From: Micromonospora sp. NBC_00421
GTDB lineage: Bacteria; Actinomycetota; Actinomycetes; Mycobacteriales; Micromonosporaceae
Length of the DNA: 64,000 nucleotides
NCBI RefSeq assembly: GCF_036017915.1
Contig: NZ_CP107929.1
Coordinates: 2,883,501-2,947,500, forward strand
Direction: 5' to 3'
Part shown: piece after piece, positions 34,241 to 42,718 of the stretch
How positions within the stretch are numbered: the first letter of the stretch is position 1
How the letters are laid out: every line of letters begins with the position of its first letter
Translations under genes and position numbers: made by a program
The notes under the pieces: generated by a model
The model's database searches: none
What the model saw: only the letters and a program-made list of their open reading frames with translations
What the model was told of the DNA's origin: nothing

Positions 34241-35085
34241 GACGTGGCCCGGTGACGACGGCGACGGCGCAGGCCGGCGAGCAGCGCCACCCCGAGCACG
34301 GGTACGACCAGCACGGCGAGCCACCAGCGGCCGGTGTCGGAGGCGGCGCTGACCCGGGTCACCTGCGCCTGGTCCACCTGGCCCGTCTGGCCCGTCTGGT
34401 CGGTCCGGCCGTCGGCCCCGGCGGGGACGCTCCCGGTGGGGCCGACGACGGCCGACGCCGGACCCGCGCCGGTGGGCACGGCACCCCCGCCGGTCGGTGC
34501 GGCCGCCGGTGGGGTGGTCCGACCGGTGCTGCCGCTGCCACCGGTGGTCGCCGGGGCGGCAGCGGCGGTACGCGCCGGAGTGGCTGCGGCGGCGAAGGTG
34601 ATCGGCACCCGGACGTCCTGGGAGCGGTCGGCGGTGCGGGTGTGGTCGGTCCGGGAGGCGACCACGCACCGGCGGACGGTGCAGTCCACCTCACCGATGC
34701 GGGTGCCGACGGTGAGGCTGACCCGGAACGCACCGCCGTCGCCGTACGGCACGGCCAGGCCCTCCCCATAGGAGGGTGGGTCGGAGGAGATCCAGTGCGA
34801 GGCGCCGGTGCTGCCTGTGGTGTCGGCTCCGCCGCCGCACGGGCTGGGGGCTACGCCGGCCCCGTTGTCCACGCAGAAGGCGACGTAGATGCCCTTGGTG
34901 ACGTCGTACCCGCTGCCGACGACGGTCACCTTCGTACCGCTGCGGCCCACTCCGGCGCTGGGGGTGACGGTGAGGGTCTGCCCGGCGGCGCCCCGACCGG
35001 TGCCGGCCTGGGCCGGCGTCGGCAGCACACCGATACCGACAGTAATCAGGGTGACGGTCAGGATGGCGCGACGCAGTGCTCGCAT
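34237..35085 (-). CDS. membrane-anchored surface protein of the haem operon
   Basis: A 282-residue exported protein, first in the haem operon. It has a signal peptide (MRALRRAILTVTLITVGIGV...AQA), one immunoglobulin/neocarzinostatin-like domain (LTVTPSAGVGRSGTKVTVVGSGY to DVRVPITF), a Pro/Thr/Gly linker and a C-terminal membrane helix with an Arg-rich stop (LLAGLRRRRR). Its DCTxxxC pair and ADRSQDxxxP(I/V)TF ending recur in the divergent HtaA protein, so both share this domain. ATG 35085 follows GGGGAG. A likely haem relay at the cell wall; no direct haem ligand is identified. Confidence 0.8.
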   Translation of the reverse strand: MRALRRAILTVTLITVGIGVLPTPAQAGTGRGAAGQTLTVTPSAGVGRSGTKVTVVGSGYDVTKGIYVAFCVDNGAGVAPSPCGGGADTTGSTGASHWISSDPPSYGEGLAVPYGDGGAFRVSLTVGTRIGEVDCTVRRCVVASRTDHTRTADRSQDVRVPITFAAAATPARTAAAAPATTGGSGSTGRTTPPAAAPTGGGAVPTGAGPASAVVGPTGSVPAGADGRTDQTGQTGQVDQAQVTRVSAASDTGRWWLAVLVVPVLGVALLAGLRRRRRHRATS

Positions 35086-35133
35086 CAGGCTCCCCACATG
35101 ACTGATCGGGCCGGCTGACACACCGACCGTAGC

Positions 35134-35152
35134 TAAGGTTTGCCTAACCTAA
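35134..35152. promoter_or_regulatory. DtxR/IdeR iron box 1
   Basis: TAAGGTTTGCCTAACCTAA closely matches the 19-bp iron-box palindrome. It lies ~50 bp upstream of the minus-strand operon start and should repress it when iron is plentiful. Confidence 0.8.
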
Positions 35153-35225
35153 GCCAGAGATTCGCAGTTCACAAGGGGTTCTTTGGGTCAAGATCTTCAA
35201 CCCGTCGCCCACTGTACTTCGATAG

Positions 35226-35244
35226 TTAGGTTTGCCTAACCTTA
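35226..35244. promoter_or_regulatory. DtxR/IdeR iron box 2
   Basis: TTAGGTTTGCCTAACCTTA is a second match, 37 bp upstream of the htaA-like gene. It shares the core AGGTTTGCCTAACCT with box 1. Confidence 0.8.
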
Positions 35245-35280
35245 ACCACTGTCCGTATTGGGCACGAGAGAGGGAGCAGC

Positions 35281-36789
35281 ATGGTCAGATCCAGAACCGG
35301 TAGCGGTCGGTGGCGGTCGGCGCGGTGGGCGGCGGTCGCCCTGCTCGGCGCGTCGGCCGCACTCATCGGGGTCAGCCCCGCCCAGGCCGCCGGGACGGAA
35401 ATCCGCTCCGGCAGCCTGACCTGGGGTTTCAAGGCGTCGTTCCGCGCCTACCTGAACACCGGCAACGGCAACCCGCCGATCGCGGCCAGCGAGGGCGCCA
35501 GCATCAACAGCGACGGCACCTTCACCTTCCCCGCGAAGGGCGGCACGCACGACGCCGACACCGGCACCTTCGACGCCGCGTACGGCGGGAAGATCGTCTT
35601 CTCGTACCCGGCGCACTTCTTCACCATCTCGTTGGCCAACCCGACGATCGTCGTCACCGGTGGCACCGCCGCCGTCACGGCGGACGTCGACCTGCTCACC
35701 ACGGCCGCCGAGCCGGTCTCGGTCCGCCAGGCCACCATCGCCACCATCGCCGTCACCGACGGCAACCCCGGTGGCAGCGGCGGCACGGTGACCGCGACCG
35801 ACCTGGCGGCGACCCTGACCGCCGAGGGCGCCTCGGCGTTCAACGGCTTCTACTCCGCCGGCTCCGCGCTCGACCCGCTGTCCTTCACCTTCTCCACAGG
35901 TGGCGGCAGCGGGCCGGCCGGCCCGGCGGTCGGCGTCACCCCGGCCACCGGGCTGGACCCGGCCGGGGCGACGATCACGGTCACCGGCAGCGGCTTCGAC
36001 CCGGAGGCCAACGGGGCGGCGGGGATCTACGTCTCCTTCGGCCCCAAGGTCGACGAGCACTGGACGAACGCCGGTGTCCTCCAGGTCACCAAGTGGGTCA
36101 ACAAGACGAACGAGCCGACCGAGGCCCGCGACCGGCTCGACGCCGACGGCACGTTCCGCACCACCCTGCCGGTCAGCGCGGTCTACACCGACCGCACCGG
36201 TGCGAAGGTCGACTGCACGGCGGTGCAGTGCTACGTGATCACCTTCGCCGCCCGTGGCGCGGCCGACCGGAGCCAGGACACCTTCACCCCGGTGACGTTC
36301 AGCCGTACGCCGACCGGTGGCGGGGACGCCGACCAGCAGATCACCACCACCGTCACCGGTGGGGCGCTGACCCTCGGCGTGGCCGGCTCCACGGTCGCCC
36401 TGCCGGCGGTCAGCAACGGGCAGGTCACCAGCGGGGCACTCAACGCCGCCACGGTGGCCGACCTGCGCGGCACCAACGCCGGCTGGAGTCTGGTCGGGCA
36501 GGTCTCCGACTTCGCCTCGGCCACCGGCGGCACCATCGCCGGGGACAACCTGGGTTGGGTGCCGAGCGCCACCGTCGGCACCGACGGTCTCGCCGGCACC
36601 CCCGGCGTGGTCACCCCGGGCGCGACCGCCGCGCCCGGTGCCGGCCTGGGTACGGCGCGTGCGCTGTGCACGTCGGCCACCGGCGCGAGCAACGGCACCT
36701 TCACCTGCGGCGCCCAGCTCCGCCTCGGGGTCCCGGCGTCCGCCCCGGCGGGCGACTACAGCGCGGTGCTGACCCTCACCCTCTCCTGA
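35281..36789 (+). CDS. htaA: HtaA-domain haem-binding secreted protein
   Basis: A 502-residue exported protein. After a signal ending AQAAG comes an HtaA domain (~40-210) opening LTWGFKASFRAYL, whose aromatic residues include the Tyr that binds haem in corynebacterial HtaA. A second domain (~225-345) has the DCTAVQC pair and ADRSQDTFTPVTF ending shared with the anchored protein across the promoter. The last ~150 residues are Gly/Thr/Val-rich with a Cys pair and have no membrane helix. It probably captures haem and hands it to anchored partners. An iron box lies just upstream. Confidence 0.85.
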   Translation: MVRSRTGSGRWRSARWAAVALLGASAALIGVSPAQAAGTEIRSGSLTWGFKASFRAYLNTGNGNPPIAASEGASINSDGTFTFPAKGGTHDADTGTFDAAYGGKIVFSYPAHFFTISLANPTIVVTGGTAAVTADVDLLTTAAEPVSVRQATIATIAVTDGNPGGSGGTVTATDLAATLTAEGASAFNGFYSAGSALDPLSFTFSTGGGSGPAGPAVGVTPATGLDPAGATITVTGSGFDPEANGAAGIYVSFGPKVDEHWTNAGVLQVTKWVNKTNEPTEARDRLDADGTFRTTLPVSAVYTDRTGAKVDCTAVQCYVITFAARGAADRSQDTFTPVTFSRTPTGGGDADQQITTTVTGGALTLGVAGSTVALPAVSNGQVTSGALNAATVADLRGTNAGWSLVGQVSDFASATGGTIAGDNLGWVPSATVGTDGLAGTPGVVTPGATAAPGAGLGTARALCTSATGASNGTFTCGAQLRLGVPASAPAGDYSAVLTLTLS

Positions 36790-36857
36790 TTCGGCACCAC
36801 ACCGGTGGGACGGGTTCGCCACCCGTCCCACCGGCCGACCACTCCCCGGAGCCCGGA

Positions 36858-38045
36858 ATGTCCCTGCGTACCGCCCTGTCCCGGACGAGCGCCGCCCTCG
36901 CCGCCGCACTGCTCGTGGCGACAGCCCTGCCCGCGCCGGCCCCCGCCGCGCCCACCCCGTCCCCCGGCCCGGCAGCCGGCGTCGGGGAGACCGGCGCGGC
37001 CCGCTGGGCCGTCCAGCCGTCCAGTGCCAAGGGCCCGACCGGGCGCAACTACTTCATCTACGACGTGGCTCCGGGCAGCACCCTGACCGACCACGTCGGC
37101 ATCACCAACCTCGGCGACCGCCCGCTCACCTTCGACGTGTACGGCACCGACGCGTACAGCTCCACCGACGGCGCGTTCGCCCTGCTGCCGGCCGACCGGC
37201 GGGCCACCGACGTGGGCTCCTGGATCCGCGTCGACCGGCGCGAGTGGACGATCCCGGCGGGCAAGCGGGTCGACATCCCGTTCCGGCTCACCGTGCCGGC
37301 CGACGCCACCCCGGGTGACCACACCGGCGGGGTGATCGGCGCGGTGGCCCGGGTCCGGACCACCGCCGACGGCCAGCGGGTCCTGGTCGACCAGCGGCTC
37401 GCCGCCCGGGTCTACCTACGGGTCACCGGCCCGGTCCGGCCCGCCGTCACCGTCGAGGCGGTCGACGTCTCGTACGACAACCCGGTCAACCCGTTCGCCG
37501 GTGGCGACGTGGTGGTCCGCTACCGGCTGCGCAACGACGGCAACGTCCGGCTCGGCGGCAGCGGCACGGTGACCGTCGACGCGCCCTTCGGGTGGGAACA
37601 GGCCCGCACCTTCCCCACCGACCTGCCGGAACTGCTCCCCGGGGCCACCTTCACCGTCACCGAGCGGATCACCGGCGTGCCCCCGCTGCTGCGCCTGACC
37701 GCCGAGGTCGACATCGCGGCCACCAGCACGGACACCGCGCTACCGCCTGTGGTCCGCACCGCCGGGATCTGGGCCCCGCCCTGGCTGCTACTGGCCCTGC
37801 TCGCCGTCGCGGCCGGTGGGGGCGGGCTGCGGTGGTGGCGACGGCGGGACGCGCCGGCCGCCGGCCGGGTGGCCACCCCGGGCCCCGCCGAGTCCACCAC
37901 CGCCGGGCAACCGCCCGCCCCCGGCCCTGCCGACGCCCCGGCCGCACCGCAACCGGCCGCCGCCGCCGCGTCGGGCGGTGCGGCCACCGGACCGGTTCCG
38001 GGTGTCACCCCGCGCCCCGACGCCCGACGCCCCGACGCCTCATGA
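36858..38045 (+). CDS. anchored DUF916/WxL-interacting-like surface protein
   Basis: A 395-residue exported protein with a signal peptide, then a DUF916-type region (RNYFIYDVAPGSTLTDHVGI, NLGDRPLTFDVYGTDAYSS, VDIPFRLTVPADATPGDHTG). A second Ig-like domain (PFAGGDVVVRYRLRNDGN) and a membrane helix (WLLLALLAVAAGG) with basic stop follow. The ~75-residue cytoplasmic Pro/Ala-rich tail is unusual. Such proteins dock cell-surface complexes. It sits 68 bp after htaA and overlaps the next gene by 4 bp, so a surface scaffold for haem capture is a fair inference. Confidence 0.7.
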   Translation: MSLRTALSRTSAALAAALLVATALPAPAPAAPTPSPGPAAGVGETGAARWAVQPSSAKGPTGRNYFIYDVAPGSTLTDHVGITNLGDRPLTFDVYGTDAYSSTDGAFALLPADRRATDVGSWIRVDRREWTIPAGKRVDIPFRLTVPADATPGDHTGGVIGAVARVRTTADGQRVLVDQRLAARVYLRVTGPVRPAVTVEAVDVSYDNPVNPFAGGDVVVRYRLRNDGNVRLGGSGTVTVDAPFGWEQARTFPTDLPELLPGATFTVTERITGVPPLLRLTAEVDIAATSTDTALPPVVRTAGIWAPPWLLLALLAVAAGGGGLRWWRRRDAPAAGRVATPGPAESTTAGQPPAPGPADAPAAPQPAAAAASGGAATGPVPGVTPRPDARRPDAS

Positions 38046-38929
38046 CCCGACCGGTCCGCGCCGTCGTCCTGCTGGCCGTGGCCGCCGTCCTGACGCCGGC
38101 CCCCGGGGCAGTCGCCCCCGACAGCGCCGCGGAGGGCGGCAGCGGTCGGGCGGCAGCCGCCGGTCCCGGCGTCACCCTGCCCGCCGGAGCGCTGCGGGTC
38201 GGGCAACGGGTGCTCGTCGGCCTCGACGGCTGGCCCGCCGGCACCGTGCAGGCCGAGGTGTGCGGCAACGCCGCCCGACGCGGAGCGCTCGACTGCGCGA
38301 CCGGGGACGCCACCCACGGTCAGGTGCCGCCGTCCGGCCGGGCCACCCTGCCGGTGCTGTTGGCCGCCCCGCCGGTGGCCTGCCCGTGCGTGCTGCGGGT
38401 CCGGACGCCGACCGGCACGGCCACCGCCGTCGCCGACCTGACGCTGGCCGGGGTGACCGCCCCGGCCGCCACGCCGACCGTCCCGCCCGAGTTGGCCCTG
38501 GTGGCGTTGCGTGCCGTCGACCGGTCCGGACCGCGCGGGTGGTTCGGCCTGCCGGGCGAACTCGCGGTACGGATCACCGTGCACAACCCCGGCCCGCAGG
38601 AGATCACCGACCCCGCGTTCCAGCTGACCGTCGGGCCACCCGGCCGGGCGCGGACCATCGTGGCCGCCCCGGCGGTGGGCACCATCGCCGCGGGGCAGAC
38701 CCGGGAGTACCACGTCCCGGTGCCCACCGGCGCGGCCCCGTTCGGCCGGTACGAGGTGGACGGTCGGATCGCGGTGCCCGGTCGGCCGCTCGCGTTCACC
38801 GTGTCGGCGGCCCGGCGACCCTGGGGACTGCCGGTCGCCGCCGCCGTCCTCACGGTCGCGCTGCTGCTCGCCAGGCCGGCACGACGCCCGCACCCCGGCA
38901 CTGCTCCGGTGCGACACATTGACAAGTAG
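38042..38929 (+). CDS. anchored surface protein with neocarzinostatin-like domain
   Basis: A 295-residue exported protein: signal peptide, a neocarzinostatin-like sandwich (VGQRVLVGLDGWPAGTVQAE, with paired Cys in VCGNAARRGALDC and PVACPCVLRV), an Ig-like domain (ELAVRITVHNPGPQEI) and a C-terminal membrane helix with Arg-rich end. It overlaps the DUF916-like gene (ATGA) and closes the htaA operon. No ligand is known. It is the third anchored beta-sandwich protein in this haem region. Confidence 0.7.
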   Translation: MTRPVRAVVLLAVAAVLTPAPGAVAPDSAAEGGSGRAAAAGPGVTLPAGALRVGQRVLVGLDGWPAGTVQAEVCGNAARRGALDCATGDATHGQVPPSGRATLPVLLAAPPVACPCVLRVRTPTGTATAVADLTLAGVTAPAATPTVPPELALVALRAVDRSGPRGWFGLPGELAVRITVHNPGPQEITDPAFQLTVGPPGRARTIVAAPAVGTIAAGQTREYHVPVPTGAAPFGRYEVDGRIAVPGRPLAFTVSAARRPWGLPVAAAVLTVALLLARPARRPHPGTAPVRHIDK

Positions 38930-38951
38930 TTGCTTGCGGCCAGGTGGACGG

Positions 38952-39116
38952 CTACGTCGTCCCGCTGCCCTGAGGCGACGGGACGCCACCCCACGACAGC
39001 AGGACCACCGGGTCGAAGCCGGTGCCGTGCGGGTTCTCCAGCACGTGGTTGGCCATCAGGACGTAATCCAGGCCGATCCGCTCGGCGTCCCGCGCCGCCC
39101 GGAGCATGGCGTCACC
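38952..39116 (-). pseudogene. N-terminal remnant of a luciferase-like (LLM) oxidoreductase
   Basis: The minus-strand frame reads DAMLRAARDAERIGLDYVL, then MANHVLENPHGTGFDPVVLL, a clear match to the second strand and helix of F420/FMN-dependent LLM oxidoreductases. It stops at TAG 38952-38954 after ~55 residues, where ~300 are expected. No N-terminal start or catalytic remainder is present. It joins in another frame to the truncated MerR gene, so a deletion has probably fused the remains of two genes. Confidence 0.6.
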
Positions 39117-39363
39117 CGGGGCACCTGGGGAGGGTGCTCACCGGCTGGTCGAGGAAGCCCTTGTCGATCGAGAGCCGGATGTCCTCGATGGTCAGGCCGG
39201 ATTCCAGCAGTTCGTGGATGTTCCGCACCCTGACCGCCGCCAACTCGTCGTACTCCCGGTAGCCGTTGGCGGCACGACGGGCGGTGATCAGGCGCTGTTG
39301 CTCGTAGTACCGCACGGAACGGGGGCTGACGCCGCACCGGCGCGCGAGTTCTCCGATCCGCAT
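39112..39363 (-). pseudogene. truncated MerR-family regulator
   Basis: Eighty-three residues start with a perfect MerR N-terminus (MRIGELARRCGVSPRSVRYYEQQ) and wing (ANGYREY). The protein ends soon after LTIEDIRLSIDKGFLDQPVS, before the dimerisation helix that every working MerR needs. The sequence then passes into an LLM-oxidoreductase remnant. The DNA-binding part is intact, so a short product is possible, but I judge it non-functional as a regulator. Confidence 0.65.
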
Positions 39364-39399
39364 GTCACGTGGTCCTTCCGCACCTGGCGATGCTAGGAC

Positions 39400-39415
39400 C
39401 CTGACACTGATGTCA
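39400..39415. promoter_or_regulatory. MerR-type operator upstream of truncated merR
   Basis: CCTGACACTGATGTCA differs by one base from 29065-29080. It lies between minus-strand TTGACG and TAGCAT with a spacer of about 21 bp. Confidence 0.6.
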
Positions 39416-39464
39416 ACGTCAAGTCATCGCCCGCGCGCCGGCTCGGGACGCTGCGGGCACGAAG

Positions 39465-39495
39465 GCGGGGTGGCCCCCTGACTGGGCCACCCCGC
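39465..39495 (-). terminator. 12-bp perfect hairpin ending the Rieske operon
   Basis: GCGGGGTGGCCC (39465-39476) pairs with 39484-39495 around a 7-nt loop, 66 bp after the extradiol dioxygenase stop. Confidence 0.7.
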
Positions 39496-39560
39496 TCCCA
39501 TACGCCCTACCGGCCCGGCGGGTACGACAGCCCCGCCGACCGGCCCCGATCGGGCGCGGG

Positions 39561-40454
39561 TCAGAAACGCGCCCAGTCGTCGGCGGCCGGACGCCACACG
39601 TCGATGTTGCGCGGGTCCACCGCCATCCGGCGGGCCCGGTGGGTCTCGTGCTCCTCGGGGGTGAACACCCGGTGCCTGTCGCACAGCTCGTAGCGCGGCC
39701 CGTGCCGGGTGTCGTGCATGTAGAAGGCGATCGACGTCGAGGCCGAGTGGTTGACCAGGTCGGAGGCGATCGGGATCTGCTTGTACTGGGCCCGCGCCCG
39801 GCCGCGCATCACATGGTCGAAGCTCTTCATCATGAAGCACAGGTGCGCGACGTAGAACTCGTTGTTGCGCTGGATCGCCAGGCTGTGGTGGTAGCGGTCC
39901 TCGCTGCGCAGGAAGACCGTGACGTCGCCGACGTGGTCGGACTCCTGGAAGCCGAGCACCTTGGTGTAGAAGGCCAGCGTCTCGTCGTACTTGTCGGTGG
40001 CCAGGAAGGGGTGCACCAGGTCCAGCGGGCGCAGCTCGATCAGCGGCGGCTCGGCGTACTCCTGGAACTCGGTGAACAGCTCGACGATCAGCCCGTTGGG
40101 GTCGCGGACGGCGAAGCCCCGCTGGACCAGGCCCTTGACCCGGTCGGCCAGCTCGAACACCTCGTGCCCGGCCGCGGTCACCCGCTCGCGCAGGTCGTCG
40201 AGGACGGCGTCGTTCTCGACGCTGAAGCCGACCGCGGTGGTCCACGACTCGGTGCGCTGCGGCGCGGCGACCAGCTCGATGCTGTGGTGTTCCAGGTCGG
40301 CGCGGAGGAACGCGTACTCGTCGTCGTGCTGCTCCAGTTGCAGCCCCACGTGGTACTGAAGGAACTCGATGGAGGCGGCCAGGTCGGGCACCTCGATCCG
40401 GGCGTACTCCATGCCGTACGGCCCACGGCGGCGGGCGGTGGCCTCGGTGGTCAT
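39561..40454 (-). CDS. type I extradiol ring-cleavage dioxygenase (VOC fold)
   Basis: A 297-residue protein with two VOC domains, as in catechol 2,3-dioxygenase and BphC. The N-terminal half (MEYARIEVPDLAASIEFLQY) is the non-metal domain. The C-terminal half carries candidate Fe(II) ligands in RYHHSLAIQ, VNHSASTSIAFYMHD and the Glu of RYELCDRH, the usual His-His-Glu order. It should open a catechol-like ring next to a hydroxyl. It overlaps the Dabb gene by 4 bp and is last in the Rieske operon, so it probably acts on the diol made there after rearomatisation. No dihydrodiol dehydrogenase is seen beside it. Confidence 0.85.
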   Translation of the reverse strand: MTTEATARRRGPYGMEYARIEVPDLAASIEFLQYHVGLQLEQHDDEYAFLRADLEHHSIELVAAPQRTESWTTAVGFSVENDAVLDDLRERVTAAGHEVFELADRVKGLVQRGFAVRDPNGLIVELFTEFQEYAEPPLIELRPLDLVHPFLATDKYDETLAFYTKVLGFQESDHVGDVTVFLRSEDRYHHSLAIQRNNEFYVAHLCFMMKSFDHVMRGRARAQYKQIPIASDLVNHSASTSIAFYMHDTRHGPRYELCDRHRVFTPEEHETHRARRMAVDPRNIDVWRPAADDWARF

Positions 40455-40780
40455 CTGTGACCCCTCTCGATGGGCTGGGCGTCCCCGGCGGTGGGGAGAC
40501 TGACGATGGCCTGACGCTCGATGACCGGCCGCCAGCGTTCCCGGACGAACAGCTCGTGCGAGTCGCTGTGCAGGTAGTCGAGCAGGTCCTGCTCGGTGGG
40601 GAACTCCACGACGAAGCCGTGGGTCATGCTGGTGTCCCGGGTGCTGACGTTGACCCCGCTGCGCCAGTTGCGCATCGCGGGATAGCGGCTCGGAAAGGTC
40701 TCCAGCTCGGCCAGGACGGACTCGGCCGCGCCGGGCGGCAGGTCGTCGCGGAACCGGAAGACCAGGATGTGAGTGATCAT
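40451..40780 (-). CDS. Dabb (stress-responsive A/B barrel) domain protein
   Basis: A 109-residue ferredoxin-like barrel: MITHILVFRFRDDLPPGA, HGFVVEFPTEQDLLDYLHSD and HELFVRERWRP. Dabb proteins are dimeric, and some act as small cyclases or ligand binders. Placed between the Rieske beta subunit and the ring-cleavage enzyme, it may handle an unstable intermediate. The reaction is unknown. Confidence 0.85.
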   Translation of the reverse strand: MITHILVFRFRDDLPPGAAESVLAELETFPSRYPAMRNWRSGVNVSTRDTSMTHGFVVEFPTEQDLLDYLHSDSHELFVRERWRPVIERQAIVSLPTAGDAQPIERGHR

Positions 40781-40791
40781 GGCGGGCCGGC

Positions 40792-41319
40792 TCAGAGGAT
40801 GAAGCTGAGTCGGGCGCCGGGGTCCATCGACTCCATCACCGGGACGGCCCGGCGCAGCCGGAACCGCAGCCCGTCCGGGTCGACCTTGAGCACGTGCTCG
40901 TAGCGGCCGACGTAGGTGTAGGCGCCGCCGTCACGGTAGCGGTGGATGAGGAAGTTGGCGCTGATCCAGACGGTCTCCGCGCCGGCCTCCAGCAGCAGCA
41001 CGTTGGAGATCATCCGGTGGGTACGCGAGTGCGGGTTCTCGGCGTGCGCCTTGCGGCTCTTGAGCCGCTTGACCCGGGCCTGGATCAGCTCGTAGTCGTC
41101 GGCGACGAAGTATCCGGCGGTGGTGGCGTCCCAGCCGGCCCAGTCGGTGGTCGGCACCTCCAGCCGGCCGCCCGGCTCGATCAGGGTGAGCCACTCGTCG
41201 AGCCGCCACTCGTCGAGCAGTTGGGCCTCCCGGTAGAGGAAGTCCTCCACCTCGGCCCGGGTCACCTCACGCGACTCCACCTTGACCACTCCCCTGGGGC
41301 TACCGACAGTCGTTGACAT
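40792..41319 (-). CDS. aromatic-ring-hydroxylating dioxygenase beta subunit
   Basis: A 175-residue small subunit of the NTF2-like fold (EVEDFLYREAQLLDEWRLDEWL, NPHSRTHRMISNVLLLE, GRYEHVLKV). It stabilises the alpha hexamer. ATG 41319 is preceded by AGGTGAG, six bases away; the GTG at 41328 is inside that site and therefore rejected. It follows the alpha subunit by 5 bp. Confidence 0.92.
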   Translation of the reverse strand: MSTTVGSPRGVVKVESREVTRAEVEDFLYREAQLLDEWRLDEWLTLIEPGGRLEVPTTDWAGWDATTAGYFVADDYELIQARVKRLKSRKAHAENPHSRTHRMISNVLLLEAGAETVWISANFLIHRYRDGGAYTYVGRYEHVLKVDPDGLRFRLRRAVPVMESMDPGARLSFIL

Positions 41320-41324
41320 CGCGC

Positions 41325-42698
41325 TCACCTGCCCGCTCCACCCGAGGTGGGTCCGGCGGCGGGCGTACCGGCCGGTGGGTCGCCGGCCACGCTGGTGCCC
41401 GCCCCGACCACCTCGGCCCAGCGCCGCCAGAAGCTGCGCATCGCGCCCTCGTCGATCGAGCGCCCCTGGTTGCCCTGCTTCTCGTTGGCCATGCCCCGCG
41501 ACATGTCGCTCCAGTCGTGCGCGGGGTCGACCGCGTCGGCGGTCGCCGTGATGCCGCGCTGCACCGCCTCGTACGCCTCGATGTCGTCGGGGGTGGCCAG
41601 GCCGCCCGGCCCGACGAAGCTGACCATCGTCTTGATCCGCAGCGCGCGGACCGACTCCGGCTCGCCGACCTCGACGAACTGCCAGGCCCGCACGTCGGTG
41701 CGGTCGGCGGCGACGGGTTCGAGCTGCCGGATGGTCAGCGCCTCCAGGTCGAACAGCAGCAGGTTGGGGAAGACGAACAGGATCCGGCTGGCGTCGGCCA
41801 CCTCGGCGGCGAGTTCGGGGCCGAGGCGGGCCTCCAGCTCGCGGCGCTTGGTGACGGTGCGGGCCTTCTCCTCGTCGCCGAAGCGGGGTTCCCAGACCAT
41901 CCCGATCCGGCCGTTGTGCCCGGTGAGCACCAGCAGCCCGTGGCCACCGCCGAGGTCGTAGGCGTACTGGTCGTCGTCGGTGACGGCGAAGCCGGTCTCG
42001 CGCAGGTAGCCGACGAAGGTGTTGTGGGTGGGGGCGAAGTGGTAGCCGTCCATCGCGTTCTCGACGGCCAGCTTCCAGTTGCCCTTCACGCTGTAGAGCT
42101 GCACGCCCGGCAGGGTGGTCATGCCGTGCTCGCCGATCTTGGCGGTCAGCGACATGTAGTGCGCGGCCGGGCCGAGGTGGGTCAGCAGGTCCGGCACGTC
42201 CGGGTCGAAGGCGACGAAGACGAAACCCTCGTGGATCTGGAGCCGAGGCACCTGCCGCAGCGCCATCGAGGCCCGGAAGGCCGGGTCGTCGGGGTACGCG
42301 TCGTCGCCGGGCAGCGCGGCCAGCTCACCCGAGTTGCTGAATGCCCAGGCGTGGTAGAAGCACTGGAAGAACTTGGTGTTGCCCTCGCTGTGCCGGCACA
42401 GCACGGTGCCCCGGTGGGTGCAGGCGTTGAAGAAGGCCCGCACCTGGCCGTCGGCGTCCCGGCAGAAGATCAGCGGTCGACCGCCGAGGGTACGGGTCTT
42501 GAAGTCCCCCGCCTTCGGAATCTCGGTCTCGTGGCCGAGATAGAGCCAGGTGTGATTCCAGATCCGGTCGACCTCGGTCCGGAAGACCTCCGGATCGCGG
42601 TACGCCGAGCGGTGCACCCGGAACCGCAGCGCCTCCCAGTCCTCGTCGATCATCGCGCCGGCTGCACCGAGCGGACGTACCGGCGTCTGCTGCGCCAT
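41325..42698 (-). CDS. Rieske non-haem iron aromatic dioxygenase alpha subunit
   Basis: A 457-residue catalytic subunit. The Rieske 2Fe-2S ligands are Cys93-x-His95 (CTHRGTVLC) and Cys113-x2-His116 (CFYHAW). The mononuclear iron site is Asp217-x2-His220-x4-His225 (NAMDGYHFAPTH). It adds O2 to an aromatic ring using electrons from the ferredoxin and reductase encoded at 48.6-49.9 kb. The overall layout resembles benzoate/anthranilate/salicylate-type oxygenases with a separate beta subunit. ATG 42698 follows GGTGAGGTG. An operator candidate lies 21 bp upstream. Confidence 0.93.
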   Translation of the reverse strand: MAQQTPVRPLGAAGAMIDEDWEALRFRVHRSAYRDPEVFRTEVDRIWNHTWLYLGHETEIPKAGDFKTRTLGGRPLIFCRDADGQVRAFFNACTHRGTVLCRHSEGNTKFFQCFYHAWAFSNSGELAALPGDDAYPDDPAFRASMALRQVPRLQIHEGFVFVAFDPDVPDLLTHLGPAAHYMSLTAKIGEHGMTTLPGVQLYSVKGNWKLAVENAMDGYHFAPTHNTFVGYLRETGFAVTDDDQYAYDLGGGHGLLVLTGHNGRIGMVWEPRFGDEEKARTVTKRRELEARLGPELAAEVADASRILFVFPNLLLFDLEALTIRQLEPVAADRTDVRAWQFVEVGEPESVRALRIKTMVSFVGPGGLATPDDIEAYEAVQRGITATADAVDPAHDWSDMSRGMANEKQGNQGRSIDEGAMRSFWRRWAEVVGAGTSVAGDPPAGTPAAGPTSGGAGR

Positions 42699-42718
42699 CA
42701 CCTCACCGCCTTCTACGT

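Noticed and set aside
38919..39262. Plus-strand frames between the anchored surface protein and the truncated merR
   Set aside because: They have no domain match or ribosome site, and the minus strand shows recognisable LLM and MerR remnants.
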